From positions 1,708,551-1,772,550 of the forward strand of contig NZ_KI912268.1 in the NCBI RefSeq assembly GCF_000242615.2: a DNA stretch of 64,000 bases, written 5' to 3'. This DNA comes from Holophaga foetida DSM 6591 (lineage in GTDB: Bacteria; Acidobacteriota; Holophagae; Holophagales; Holophagaceae). Shown in pieces: positions 52,644 to 61,247 of the stretch (its first letter is position 1; each line of letters opens with the position of its first letter). The position numbers and the translations under genes were made by a program. The notes beneath the pieces are model-generated. The model had not been told where the DNA came from. It did no database searches and saw nothing but the letters and a program-made list of their open reading frames with translations.

Positions 52644-54013
52644 GCTTCCCGAGGTATCCGAGCTACAGGGACAGCGGAGTGGAGTGGCTGGGGGAGGTGC
52701 CGGAGCATTGGGAGGTTGGGCCATTCAAGCACCAGATCGCTCGCAATGACGGAGGTGTCTGGGGAGATGACCCCGATGGGATAGACGACACTATTGTGCT
52801 TCGATCCACCGAACAGACCGTTGATGGACATTGGCAGCTCAATGACCCAGCACCGCGAAAACTCAGCAAATCAGACATCGAGAGTTCGTTGCTGATTGAG
52901 GGCGACCTCTTATTGACGAAATCGAGTGGAAGCTCACTCCACATCGGGAAAACAACCCTAGTAACATCAGAAATCGATGCCATGCGTTGCTGTTATTCCA
53001 ACTTTATGCAACGCATCCGGATGAATCCATCCTTCTACCCCAAACTGGCATGGCATGTCCTGAATAACAATTTGGCCCGCCGCCAGTTCGATATTCTCTC
53101 CAACTCAACGACCGGTTTGGCAAATCTAAACGGAACAATGATCGGTCAGATTGTTGTCCCTGTGCCAACGCCTGCGGAGCAAACCCTCATCGCCTCCTTC
53201 CTCGACCGCGAAACCGCCAAGATCGACGCCCTGGTGGCCGAGCAGCAGCGGCTGATCGAGCTGCTGAAGGAAAAGCGCCAGGCCGTCATCTCCCACGCCG
53301 TCACCAAGGGGCTGAACCCGGATGCGCCGATGAAGGACTCTGGGGTGGAGTGGCTGGGGGAGGTGCCGGAGCATTGGGAGGTCAAGAAGCTCGCATATCT
53401 TCTTTCCGAACCCTCTAAAAATGGTGTATCGCCAGAAATCAACAATAACGGTTCTACACCAACATTTTCCATTGCTGCCGTCCGAAACGGCATCGTTGAC
53501 ATTGAAAATCATATCAAATTTGCAGACATCCCAAGAGAAAGTGCCCAACCCTACCTTGTAAAACAGAATGACATCCTGGTGCTTCGCGGAAACGGAAGCA
53601 AAGACCTTGTTGGCACTGCAGGAATCGTTGCCTGCATACCTCCTGAAAATTGTATATATCCAGATATTCTTATTCGCCTTCGACTCAACACTCTTATTCA
53701 AAATTCTTTTTTTGTAACATGCTTAAATAGCTACACAATGCGACATCAGGTGGAAAACGCAGCTCAAACGGCTTCTGGAGTCTGGAAAATTTCAGGGACC
53801 TCACTACAGGCACTGCGGATGCCGCTACCTCCCCAGGAGGAGCAAGTAGAAATCCAACATCACCTGGAAAAAATAATCTTTAAAATCAATAACCTCACCG
53901 CCGAAGCCCAACGCGCCATCGAGCTCCTCCAGGAGCGCCGGGCCGCCCTCATCTCCGCCGCCGTGACCGGGCAGATTGATGTGCGGGGCTTGGCCACGGG
54001 CAGCCCCGCATGA
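52640..54013 (+). CDS. hsdS: Type I restriction specificity subunit
   Basis: A 457-aa HsdS with two target-recognition domains. Each begins after the same spacer sequence DSGVEWLGEVPEHWEV (near residues 10 and 233). Conserved helices are TLIASFLDRETAKIDALVAE in the centre and IELLQERRAALISAAVTGQI at the end. The two recognition domains (about 27-170 and 250-390) are clearly more AT-rich than the conserved parts, as expected if they were exchanged with other systems. The specificity cannot be read from the sequence. Confidence 0.94.
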   Translation: MSFPRYPSYRDSGVEWLGEVPEHWEVGPFKHQIARNDGGVWGDDPDGIDDTIVLRSTEQTVDGHWQLNDPAPRKLSKSDIESSLLIEGDLLLTKSSGSSLHIGKTTLVTSEIDAMRCCYSNFMQRIRMNPSFYPKLAWHVLNNNLARRQFDILSNSTTGLANLNGTMIGQIVVPVPTPAEQTLIASFLDRETAKIDALVAEQQRLIELLKEKRQAVISHAVTKGLNPDAPMKDSGVEWLGEVPEHWEVKKLAYLLSEPSKNGVSPEINNNGSTPTFSIAAVRNGIVDIENHIKFADIPRESAQPYLVKQNDILVLRGNGSKDLVGTAGIVACIPPENCIYPDILIRLRLNTLIQNSFFVTCLNSYTMRHQVENAAQTASGVWKISGTSLQALRMPLPPQEEQVEIQHHLEKIIFKINNLTAEAQRAIELLQERRAALISAAVTGQIDVRGLATGSPA

Positions 54014-54085
54014 GTGCCGGCGGCGGAGTCCGGGAGAGGGTGACCAAGCCCTCCGACAGCGGCAGCTCGCCCCTCCTCGCATCTT

Positions 54086-54154
54086 TTTCCGTGTGCTCCG
54101 TGTGTTCCGTGGTTAAAAGAGAAAAAACCACGGAACACACGAAACACACGGAAA
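54086..54154. repeat. Inverted repeat of CCGTG(T)-type units
   Basis: Left arm 54086-54114 (TTTCCGTGTG...TTCCGTGGTT) and right arm 54126-54154 are reverse complements with two mismatches over 29 bases. Arms are made of about 10-base units. First of three stacked elements between hsdS and dinD. Confidence 0.75.
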
Positions 54155-54230
54155 GTCATCATCGGAGATGCCTCGCCCCGGATGTGACCCATCACCCCAT
54201 GGCTGACAATCACCCAAAAAAGATGATTGT

Positions 54231-54464
54231 CCACAGATGCACACAGATGAACACGGATGAAAAGCAGCCCCGGTTGACGCCGCGCGGCGCTGGGGCCTGC
54301 CCCGCTTCGCGGGGGCGGGCGGCAAAGCCGACCGCGTTCCGGGAGGGCGGGATGGCTGCGGCACGCTCGCGTGCCTTCGGCCATCCCACCCTCCCGGAAC
54401 CTGGCCCCAGTGCCCCGGTGAACACCCACCGTCCTTCATCCGCGTTTATTCGCGTCCATCCGCG
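54231..54464. repeat. Large self-complementary element, copy C
   Basis: Outer arms CCACAGATGCACACAGATGA (left) and CATCCGCG-type units (right) enclose closing stem CGGCGCTGGGGCC / GGCCCCAGTGCC, hairpin GCCCCGC-TTC-GCGGGGGC, GGC-AAA-GCC hairpin, and a 21-bp stem (54336-54356 with 54380-54400, one mismatch) capped by GGCACGC-TC-GCGTGCC. Same plan as copies A and B. Confidence 0.8.
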
Positions 54465-54493
54465 GCTCCTTCATTCTTTTTTCTTTTCACCCC

Positions 54494-54544
54494 ATCCCCG
54501 TCCATCCCCGGCCAAGCGCTTTTTTGCCGGGGATGCACGGGGAT
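54494..54544. repeat. Inverted repeat of ATCCCCG-type units
   Basis: ATCCCCGTCCATCCCCGGC (54494-54512) and GCCGGGGATGCACGGGGAT (54526-54544), one mismatch. Further looser units follow to about 54640. No gene is supported in 54014-54767. Confidence 0.7.
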
Positions 54545-54702
54545 CAACGGGGATCCAAGCGCACAAGCCATCCCATCTCTGCTTCAATCCCGTTCATCCC
54601 CTTCAGCCTGGCTTAAATGGGGATAAACGGAATGCTGCCCCCATCCCGGCTCAGACCATTTCGTTGGTATCGACGATAGGGTCCACGCCACCGGCCCCGG
54701 GC

Positions 54703-54732
54703 GATCATATCGGTGAGCTCACCGATATGATC
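54703..54732. promoter_or_regulatory. Perfect 30-base palindrome upstream of dinD remnant
   Basis: GATCATATCGGTGAG followed by its exact reverse complement CTCACCGATATGATC. It ends 35 bases before the dinD start. It could be an operator, or a terminator because AAAGCCTTTT follows. Confidence 0.6.
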
Positions 54733-54767
54733 AAAGCCTTTTCCCGCATGGCTTTTTGGGAGTTCGC

Positions 54768-55222
54768 ATGACCCCGGCCACCACTCCCTTCGAGCTGATC
54801 CGCCGCACCAACCCGGCGGGCAACGAGTTCTGGTCCAGCCGGGACTTCGGGCGGGTGCTCTCCTACACGGACTACCGCAACTTCGAGGCGGTGGTCGAAA
54901 AGGCCCGCACGGCCTGTTTCAACAGCGGCCAGCGGGTGGACGATCAATTCGTCGAGATCGACGAATTGATCGAGACCGGGAGAGGGGGGTGTCTGGGTCC
55001 TGAATCAGGATGGATAGAGCAGAGCCCTGCCCGGTGGGTTATCCAAGGGTACCCAACCCCCATTCGGATGACCCCAAATACTATTGCTGCACTACCTATA
55101 CTTATAGACAGATAACCCACCCCCCTGCTATCCAAGCTGTACCCAACCTGAATCCGGGTGAGCAAGCATCTATTGACGACCATCTCCCCGAGGAAGTTCT
55201 TCACCGGAAGCCCAAGCCATGA
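54768..55222 (+). pseudogene. dinD: DinD-like gene, truncated or interrupted
   Basis: From ATG 54768 (GGGAG upstream) the frame reads FELIRRTNPAGNEFWSSRDF, then YRNFEAVVEKARTACFNSGQ and DDQFVEIDELIETGRG, the N-terminal part of DNA-damage-inducible protein D (usually about 270 aa). Homology stops near 54988. An inverted-repeat segment (54993-55155) follows, then a short frame ending EVLHRKPKP whose stop overlaps the hsdR start as ATGA. That overlap suggests that a full gene once ran into hsdR, as in many type I RM operons, and was disrupted by the repeat and a deletion. Confidence 0.65.
54993..55155. repeat. Inverted-repeat insertion inside the dinD remnant
   Basis: GGTGGGTTATC (55033-55043) faces GATAACCCACC (about 55111-55121), and TGGATAG.GCAG faces CTGC.TATCCA further out. 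ATCCAAGG-GTACCCAACC occurs twice as a direct repeat inside. Small noncoding element, MITE-like in layout. Confidence 0.5.
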
Positions 55223-58200
55223 CCCCAGCCCCTCTGCACAAAGAGATCAGCTTCGAGAACGAGATCTGCGAGTACCTCGCGGCCAACGGCTGGCTCTACG
55301 CCCAGGGGGATGCCGCCCACTACGACCGCGCCCTGGCCCTCTTCCCCGCCGATCTGGTGGCCTGGATACAGGCCAGCCAGCCCCAGGCCTGGGAGAGCCT
55401 AGCCAAGAACCACGGCACCAAGGCCTCAGAGACCCTGTTGAAGCGTCTGCGGGATCAGATCGACCAGCGGGGCACCCTGGATGTGCTGCGCCACGGGATC
55501 GAGATCCTGGGCCTGAAGCAGCCCCTCAAGCTGGCGGAGTTCAAGCCCGCCCTGGCCATCAACCCGGACATCCTGGCCCGCTACGGGGCCAATCGGCTAA
55601 GGGTGGTGCGGCAGGTCCACTACAGCTTGCACAACGAGAACAGCATCGATCTGGTGCTCTTCCTCAACGGTCTCCCCATGGCCACGGTGGAGCTGAAGAC
55701 CGACTTCACCCAGAGCATCGGGGATGCCATCGACCAGTACCGCTTCGACCGCAACCCCAAGACCAAGGGGCAGCCCGAGCCCCTGCTGAGCTTCCCCAAC
55801 GGTGCCCTCGTTCACTTCGCCGTGAGCAACAGCGAGGTGGCCATGAGCACCCGCCTGGAAGGGCCCGAGACCCGCTTCCTCCCCTTCAACCAGGGGAACG
55901 ACGGGGCCCAAGGCAACCCGCCCAACCCCAGCGGGCACCCCACGGCCTATCTCTGGGAGCAGGTCTGGGAGCGGGAGAGCTGGCTGGAGCTGCTGGGGCG
56001 CTACCTCATCGCCCAGCGGGACAAGAAGAAGCAGATCGCCCGGATCATCTTCCCGCGCTACCACCAGCTGGACGTGACCCGGAAGCTCCAGGCGGCGGTG
56101 CTGGCCGAGGGCGCGGGCGGGAAGTACCTGATCCAGCACTCCGCCGGATCGGGGAAGACCAATTCCATCGCCTGGACCGCCCACTTCCTGGCGGAGCTGC
56201 ACGACGCCCAGCACCAGAAGCTCTTCGATTCCGTGTTGGTGGTCTCGGACCGCACCGTGATCGACACCCAACTCCAGGAGGCCCTCTTCGACTTCCAGCG
56301 CACCACCGGCGTGGTGGCCACCATCACGAACAAGGAAGGCAGCAAGAGCAGCAAGCTGGCGGAAGCCCTCTCCGGGGACAAGAAGATCGTGGTCTGCACC
56401 ATCCAGACCTTCCCCTTCGCCCTGGAGGCGGTGCAGCAGCTGGCGGCCACCCAGGGGAAGCGCTTCGCGGTGATCGCGGACGAGGCCCACAGCTCCCAGA
56501 GCGGCGAGGCCGCCGCCAAGCTGAAGGCCGTACTGAGCGCCGAAGAGCTGGCCGATCTCAATGATGGCGGCGAGGTGGACACCGAAGACCTGCTGGCGGC
56601 CCAGATGGCGACCAAGGCCGCTGCCTCGGGCATCACCTTCGTGGCGTTCACCGCCACCCCGAAGACCAAGACCCTGGAGCTCTTCGGCAGGCGGCCCGAC
56701 CCGGACCAGCCCGCTGGGGAAGGGAATCTCCCGGCCCCCTTCCATGTCTACTCCATGCGCCAGGCCATCGAAGAGGGCTTCATCCTGGATGTGCTGCAGA
56801 ACTACACCACCTACAGCCTGGCCTTCAAGCTGGCCCATGAGAATCGGGAGTACGACGAGATCTCGGTGGAGCGCAGCGCGGCCCTGAAGAAGGTCATGGG
56901 CTGGGTGAAGCTGCACCCCTACAACATCTCCCAGAAGGTGCAGATCGTGGTGGAGCACTTCCGGGAGCATGTGGCCCCCCTGCTGGAGGGGAAGGCCAAA
57001 GCCATGGTGGTGGTGGGCAGCCGAGTGGAAGCGGTTCGCTGGAAGCTGGCCATCGATCACTACATCCAGGGTGCGGGCTACAAGATCGGAACCCTGGTGG
57101 CCTTCTCCGGGGGCGTGAAGGATGCGGCCTCGGGTCCGGACGAGTTCACGGAGAACGGCCCCGCCCTCAATCCCAACATCAAAGGGCGGGACATCCGGGA
57201 AGCCTTCAAGGGCGAGGACTACAAGCTCCTCCTGGTGGCGAACAAGTTCCAGACGGGCTTCGACCAGCCCCTGCTCTGCGGGATGTATGTGGATAAACGC
57301 TTGGCGGGCATCCAGGCGGTGCAGACGCTTTCACGCCTGAACCGGGCCCACCCGGGGAAGGACACCACCTACGTGCTGGACTTCGCCAACGACCACAAGG
57401 AGGTGCTGGAGGCCTTCAAGACCTACTACGCCACCGCCGAGCTTTCGGAGGCCACGGACCCCTATCTGGTGCTCAACCTCCGGGCCAAGCTGGATGCCGC
57501 TGGCTACTACGATGACTTCGAGGTGGACCGGGTGGTGAAGGTCGAGCTGGACCCCAAGGCCAAGCAGGGGGATCTGGTGGCGGCTCTGGAGCCGGTGCGG
57601 GACCGTCTGATGAAGCAGTACAAGGCCGCCATGGAAGCCCTGAAGACCGCCAAGGCCAAGCACGACGCCAAGGAGGAGGAAGCAGCCCAGAACGAGCTGA
57701 ATGCCCTGCTGCTCTTCAGGACCGACATGGGGACCTATGTCCGGCTCTACACCTTCCTCTCGCAGATCTTCGACTACGGAAACACCGCCATCGAGAAGCG
57801 GGCCATCTTCTTCAAGCGCCTGCTCCCCCTGCTGGAGTTCGGGCGGGAACGGGAGGAGATCGACCTCTCCAAGGTGAAGCTGACCCACCACCATCTAAAA
57901 GACAAGGGCAAGCAGGCCATGGCCCTGAACGAGGGGGAAGCTCCCAAGCTGAACCCCATCACCGGGGCAGGCAGCGGGAGCGTCCAGGAAAAGGAGAAAG
58001 CCTACCTCTCAGCGATCATCGAGAAGGTGAACGACCTCTTCCAGGGCGAGCTGACCGAGCAGGACAAGCTGGTCTACGTGAACAACGTCATCAAGGGCAA
58101 GCTCATGGAGTCGGATACCCTGCGCCAGCAGGCCGCCAACAATACCAAGGAGCAGTTCGCCAACTCCCCGGACCTGACCAAGGAGCTGGTGAACGCCATC

Positions 58201-58341
58201 ATCGAGTCCCTGGATGCCCACACCCTGATGAGCACCCAGGCCCTGAACTCGAAGCTGATCCAAGCGGGGCTGAAGGAGATCCTGGTGAACCATGCCGGGC
58301 TCTGGGAGAGCCTGCGGGAAGAGGCGGCCTGGGTGGAGTAG
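55219..58341 (+). CDS. hsdR: Type I restriction endonuclease subunit R
   Basis: A 1040-aa HsdR. The N-terminal nuclease domain has the PD-(D/E)XK core ATVELKTDFTQSIGDAIDQY. The translocase motor follows: AGSGKTNSIAWTAHFLAEL (Walker A), ADEAHSSQSG (DEAH), FTATPKTKTLELFG (motif III) and ANKFQTGFDQPLL with LSRLNRAHPGKDT (motifs V-VI). The helical C-terminus (1040 aa in total is normal) contacts HsdM/HsdS. With hsdM and hsdS intact this is probably an active restriction system. Its start overlaps the dinD-remnant stop by four bases. Confidence 0.95.
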   Translation: MTPAPLHKEISFENEICEYLAANGWLYAQGDAAHYDRALALFPADLVAWIQASQPQAWESLAKNHGTKASETLLKRLRDQIDQRGTLDVLRHGIEILGLKQPLKLAEFKPALAINPDILARYGANRLRVVRQVHYSLHNENSIDLVLFLNGLPMATVELKTDFTQSIGDAIDQYRFDRNPKTKGQPEPLLSFPNGALVHFAVSNSEVAMSTRLEGPETRFLPFNQGNDGAQGNPPNPSGHPTAYLWEQVWERESWLELLGRYLIAQRDKKKQIARIIFPRYHQLDVTRKLQAAVLAEGAGGKYLIQHSAGSGKTNSIAWTAHFLAELHDAQHQKLFDSVLVVSDRTVIDTQLQEALFDFQRTTGVVATITNKEGSKSSKLAEALSGDKKIVVCTIQTFPFALEAVQQLAATQGKRFAVIADEAHSSQSGEAAAKLKAVLSAEELADLNDGGEVDTEDLLAAQMATKAAASGITFVAFTATPKTKTLELFGRRPDPDQPAGEGNLPAPFHVYSMRQAIEEGFILDVLQNYTTYSLAFKLAHENREYDEISVERSAALKKVMGWVKLHPYNISQKVQIVVEHFREHVAPLLEGKAKAMVVVGSRVEAVRWKLAIDHYIQGAGYKIGTLVAFSGGVKDAASGPDEFTENGPALNPNIKGRDIREAFKGEDYKLLLVANKFQTGFDQPLLCGMYVDKRLAGIQAVQTLSRLNRAHPGKDTTYVLDFANDHKEVLEAFKTYYATAELSEATDPYLVLNLRAKLDAAGYYDDFEVDRVVKVELDPKAKQGDLVAALEPVRDRLMKQYKAAMEALKTAKAKHDAKEEEAAQNELNALLLFRTDMGTYVRLYTFLSQIFDYGNTAIEKRAIFFKRLLPLLEFGREREEIDLSKVKLTHHHLKDKGKQAMALNEGEAPKLNPITGAGSGSVQEKEKAYLSAIIEKVNDLFQGELTEQDKLVYVNNVIKGKLMESDTLRQQAANNTKEQFANSPDLTKELVNAIIESLDAHTLMSTQALNSKLIQAGLKEILVNHAGLWESLREEAAWVE

Positions 58342-58380
58342 GGCTTCCTGCCCTCCCCTTGTAAAGGGATTGGGGGCCCA

Positions 58381-58764
58381 ATGCAGGGGCGAGCCTTGGG
58401 GAGAGGTGCCGATGTGTTTCGACCCAATCCGACTCTCCATCCCAGATGCAGCAAGCCATCCTGTAAGCGTTCCGCTCAACCTGGGCGCAAGCAGTGCAGA
58501 CGCTGCGCAGACCTCGCAGGGGCGCGTCAAGCCCGGCGCAGGAGCGCCCTCCGAAAGCTGGGCTCCTGCCTGGAGTGCGGGCTGGTCCTAAGCGATGAGG
58601 ACCTGACAGCCGGACAGAGCCGATGCCCGACCTGCAGAGCTGCTTCCCATCGACGCTGGCAGGCCTGGAGGAAGAGGAATCCCTGGTACCAGGTTCCGGA
58701 CTGGGTATGGCCCTGGCTGGCCTCCCAGCACACCAAGAATGAGGCAGTCGAGAGTCGAAGATAG
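58381..58764 (+). CDS. Small cysteine-rich zinc-finger-like protein
   Basis: Up to 127 aa; the real start may be GTG 58414 (GGAGAGG upstream). Four cysteine pairs (CSKPSC, CRRC, CLEC, CPTC) separated by arginine-rich helices suggest two zinc ribbons, perhaps binding nucleic acid. It ends in NPWYQVPDWVWPWL. It follows hsdR after 40 bases and is unlike any family I know. The gap 58765-58995 shows nothing. Confidence 0.45.
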   Translation: MQGRALGRGADVFRPNPTLHPRCSKPSCKRSAQPGRKQCRRCADLAGARQARRRSALRKLGSCLECGLVLSDEDLTAGQSRCPTCRAASHRRWQAWRKRNPWYQVPDWVWPWLASQHTKNEAVESRR

Positions 58765-58995
58765 GTGTTACGCGCTTCCCACTTAGTAATACCCAGACTC
58801 AGACCAATCTACCCCGGAGTTCATATACAAGCCGGGAGTGTAGCACCAGAAACGGCACACCTCTTGATGGCGAAAAGAGCGAAAAGAAGAGACCTCAATC
58901 CGTCAGGAGGTGCACCTGCTTTCCTTATACGGGGATGATCTATTCTCTTTGCTCCTCTACTATTTCTCTTCTCGTTCAACAAAACGGAGCATTGT

Positions 58996-59442
58996 TCAGC
59001 TTTGTTGAACATGTGTTCCTTTCTGTCGTCTTGAGCTCGCGGATTTCTTACCAGCCTCCGAGCGTTTGAGGCGGATGGAATCCAAGTCAGTCCGTACGTC
59101 CTCAATCAGCTGGCAATAGAGCCATTCGTCGTGACGGTAGAACCAGGGCAGTATCGCCGGAAGAAGCCTTTCCACGACCCCAACATCTTCGGCTAAATGA
59201 TCCGCAAGATCCTTTGGAGCAGCAGGGACTTTTCCCTCAGTCCAACATGTGTCCATCAATGCCCTGAGAAATCCTTGGCACTCCCACGATAGTTTCTGCA
59301 CCCGCCTGTCGGCCGCCCACCGCAACGGATACCAGCGGTACCAGGGAAGCGGCTCCAGGCGACGGGGTATATTCTGTCCTTCCTGTTGGCAATCCGTAGA
59401 TGTACCCCGTTCCGGAACCTGAATGACGCCTTCGTTACTCAT
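58996..59442 (-). CDS. DUF1376-like replication-associated protein
   Basis: A 148-aa protein, start ATG 59442 overlapping the primase stop by four bases. PWYRWYPLRWAADRRVQKLS, ECQGFLRALMDTCWTEGKVP and APKDLADHLAEDV follow the beginning of DUF1376 proteins (WYP....W......LS.e..G.yr.LL...w..G.lP.d...lA), which are encoded beside phage replication genes. The basic, lysine-rich C-terminus fits DNA binding. It sits after the second primase gene. Confidence 0.6.
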   Translation of the reverse strand: MSNEGVIQVPERGTSTDCQQEGQNIPRRLEPLPWYRWYPLRWAADRRVQKLSWECQGFLRALMDTCWTEGKVPAAPKDLADHLAEDVGVVERLLPAILPWFYRHDEWLYCQLIEDVRTDLDSIRLKRSEAGKKSASSRRQKGTHVQQS

Positions 59443-60476
59443 GGGCGGCCCCAAAGAAGCTCGATCACATCTTGGAGACCAAGATGAGCATGGCTGGAGT
59501 GAGCGCACCTGAAAGAGGGCCACTGCCCAGGTGTCTGGATGACCACGGCGCAATCATCATCGATCCCACCAGAGTGTTCGATGGCCCAGGGGCAGTGACA
59601 CCGCCACTTCATCCCCGTAGCGTGGGGCTGAGGCAAGCCCACCCCGTAACCCCGGATGTCTAGGAGAGCGGCTAGGTCCAGGGCCTTGAAGTCCACTGGA
59701 CGGCCTCCCACCTGGTAGCGATGCCACCAGTGTTCACCGGCCCCTAGGCGGGCCTTCCTGGTGGCCTTGATCCCCATTTGCCAGGCAGCCTCAGGAAGGG
59801 CGGGAACGCTCCGTGGCAAGTCCTTTATGGGTATGGCTAGGTGAACACCACGGGTCTGCCCTCGAACGATCGTGGACGAGTCAGGGACTCCTGGCAGAAA
59901 GTTGAGCCGAGCCACGTCACGGAGCACAGGAAGGTCAACCCCCCGCCGGATCGTATCGAAGCCAAGGGAAGTGATAGCCCGTTCGGTAGCTTGGCTCCAG
60001 CCAGTGGCCGGGACAGGATGGGCCAGCGGGATCACTACCCGGAACTTGGGCCAATCGGGCTTGGCGCTCCAGGTGGACCAGGTGCACGAAGCAACCCCGG
60101 CGGCGAGGAGGGCCTCCTGAATCTCATCAAAGGTCACTGGCTCGGGAATGCGATCCTTACGCAGCTTCGGGCGCTTGCTAGGCTCGCCGCTTATTGGGTC
60201 TGGCCAGAATTCCCCAGTCGGCACCTCCAAGCTGTTGTCCACGTCGAAGAGCAGCAACCCCAGCTCCAGGGCGTTGGCACGGGCGCGGGTGCCATGGAAC
60301 CTGGTACCCGAGATGGCTGGGAGAGACTTCTTGGCCTCGTTACCGACAGCCCCGCCCGCAGGGGGGAAGGTCCGATTCAGGATCTCCACAAGCTGAGGCC
60401 AAGTTCCTTCCCAGGAGCGGGCATGGTTGTCGGTGGCATTTCTGAAAAAGGAGCAGTGGATGGTCGAGTCACTCAT
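59439..60476 (-). CDS. Primase-like replication protein, paralogue of the one at 17022-18020
   Basis: A 345-aa protein matching the first island's primase along its length: LELGLLLFDVDNS (D78, D80) versus LAFLGLDYDNA, TRRGL/IRRGV-DV/DL-LRDVAR, NFLPGVPD versus FFLPGHPD, and a C-terminal zinc-like region (WRCHCPWAIEHSGG, RCAHSSHAHLGLQDV). It implies a second element of the same type, here reduced to primase plus DUF1376-like gene and small upstream frames. No RepA-like ATPase or integrase is visible near it. Confidence 0.65.
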   Translation of the reverse strand: MSDSTIHCSFFRNATDNHARSWEGTWPQLVEILNRTFPPAGGAVGNEAKKSLPAISGTRFHGTRARANALELGLLLFDVDNSLEVPTGEFWPDPISGEPSKRPKLRKDRIPEPVTFDEIQEALLAAGVASCTWSTWSAKPDWPKFRVVIPLAHPVPATGWSQATERAITSLGFDTIRRGVDLPVLRDVARLNFLPGVPDSSTIVRGQTRGVHLAIPIKDLPRSVPALPEAAWQMGIKATRKARLGAGEHWWHRYQVGGRPVDFKALDLAALLDIRGYGVGLPQPHATGMKWRCHCPWAIEHSGGIDDDCAVVIQTPGQWPSFRCAHSSHAHLGLQDVIELLWGRP

Positions 60477-60561
60477 GGCAGCCCCTGTGCGGTCCAGATT
60501 CCCTCAGGCAAACCATCCAAAGCCAGCGCAACGGCGACAGCGGGACAGATTACGGGTACGG

Positions 60562-60768
60562 TCATTGCTTCCGCTCTCCATTGGCGGGGGAACCCCCGAC
60601 CATTTCCCCCCGCAGAACCTGTGAACGGATCTCCCCGCTGGGGGACAGGGTCCAGGTTGCCGAGAGCAACAGACCACTCCGACGAAGCGCCTTGCCCAAC
60701 TCCGTGAGCCTGCGCCGGGCGGTTGGCTCATCCCCAAACAGCCGTTGGCGGGCAGCTTCGGGACTCAT
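60562..60768 (-). CDS. Possible small HTH-like protein of the second satellite
   Basis: A 68-residue frame reading EAARQRLFGDEPTARRRLTE, LGKALRRSGLLLSATWTLS and GEIRSQVLRGEM. The first part could be a helix-turn-helix. Position upstream of the primase gene mirrors the small genes of the first island. Not confirmed. Confidence 0.3.
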   Translation of the reverse strand: MSPEAARQRLFGDEPTARRRLTELGKALRRSGLLLSATWTLSPSGEIRSQVLRGEMVGGSPANGERKQ

Positions 60769-61013
60769 GCCCTCAGCCAGCCTCGATCCGGGCGAGATTT
60801 ACCTACCGCATGTTGTCGCTGGGCCCCTTCCCGCCCGGATTGCTCTCGGTGTTGCTGCCGGGGGAATCCACGGCTTTGGCCCAGGCTTGGCGCTGGTCCG
60901 CCCACAGAGGGAACCGTGAGATGGCCAGGAGCTTGTGGAAGTTCACGGACCGATAGCAGGTGGGTGTTCACGGGTAGGTTGGGTTGCTTGCTGTCGTTGT
61001 TGAGCTTCGCCAT
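60765..61013 (-). CDS. Doubtful small frame upstream of the second primase
   Basis: Up to 82 residues from ATG 61013 (MAKLNNDSKQPNLPVNTHLL), with a four-base overlap to the next frame. From about 60945 an alternative frame reads NFHKLLAISRFPLWADQRQA and KAVDSPGSNTESNPGGKGPS, with a more natural composition, so a frameshift or another start is possible. Weak evidence. Confidence 0.2.
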   Translation of the reverse strand: MAKLNNDSKQPNLPVNTHLLSVRELPQAPGHLTVPSVGGPAPSLGQSRGFPRQQHREQSGREGAQRQHAVGKSRPDRGWLRA

Positions 61014-61135
61014 GGGGTCTCCAGCGGGACACGGCCCGCGGGTGCCAGGATGGGACGGGACGTCAGGGGGCAGGCGCCCCCTTCGCTCGGCGTAGCGCAC
61101 ATGGCGCGCAGGTTTTCGGCATCCCAGCCAGGCCG

Positions 61136-61228
61136 CTCTCCTGAACCGACACCCTGGTGCATAGGGCGAGACTGCACATGCCGGGACGTGGCGGGACGTC
61201 AGAGAACGTGAACCCAGACGCAGTTTGG
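61136..61228. repeat. 93-bp direct repeat, left copy
   Basis: Begins CTCTCCTGAACCGACACCCT and ends AACCCAGACGCAGTTTGG. The right copy at 62598-62690 differs at three positions by eye. The two copies bracket the Fic gene. Confidence 0.85.
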
Positions 61229-61247
61229 AGCACCGGTTCAGAGGAGT

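Noticed and set aside
54086..54640. Possible CRISPR array from short repeated units
   Set aside because: Units are about 10-12 bases, arranged as facing arms rather than evenly spaced repeats with unique spacers, and no cas gene is present.
54010..54771. Open frame of 253 codons after hsdS
   Set aside because: It begins in ATGA overlap with hsdS but runs through three inverted-repeat elements, and the sequence is low-complexity HTKHTE-type translation of repeats.
58821..59105. 94-codon minus-strand frame after the DUF1376-like gene
   Set aside because: Overlaps that gene in another frame, and no ribosome site or homology pattern is visible.
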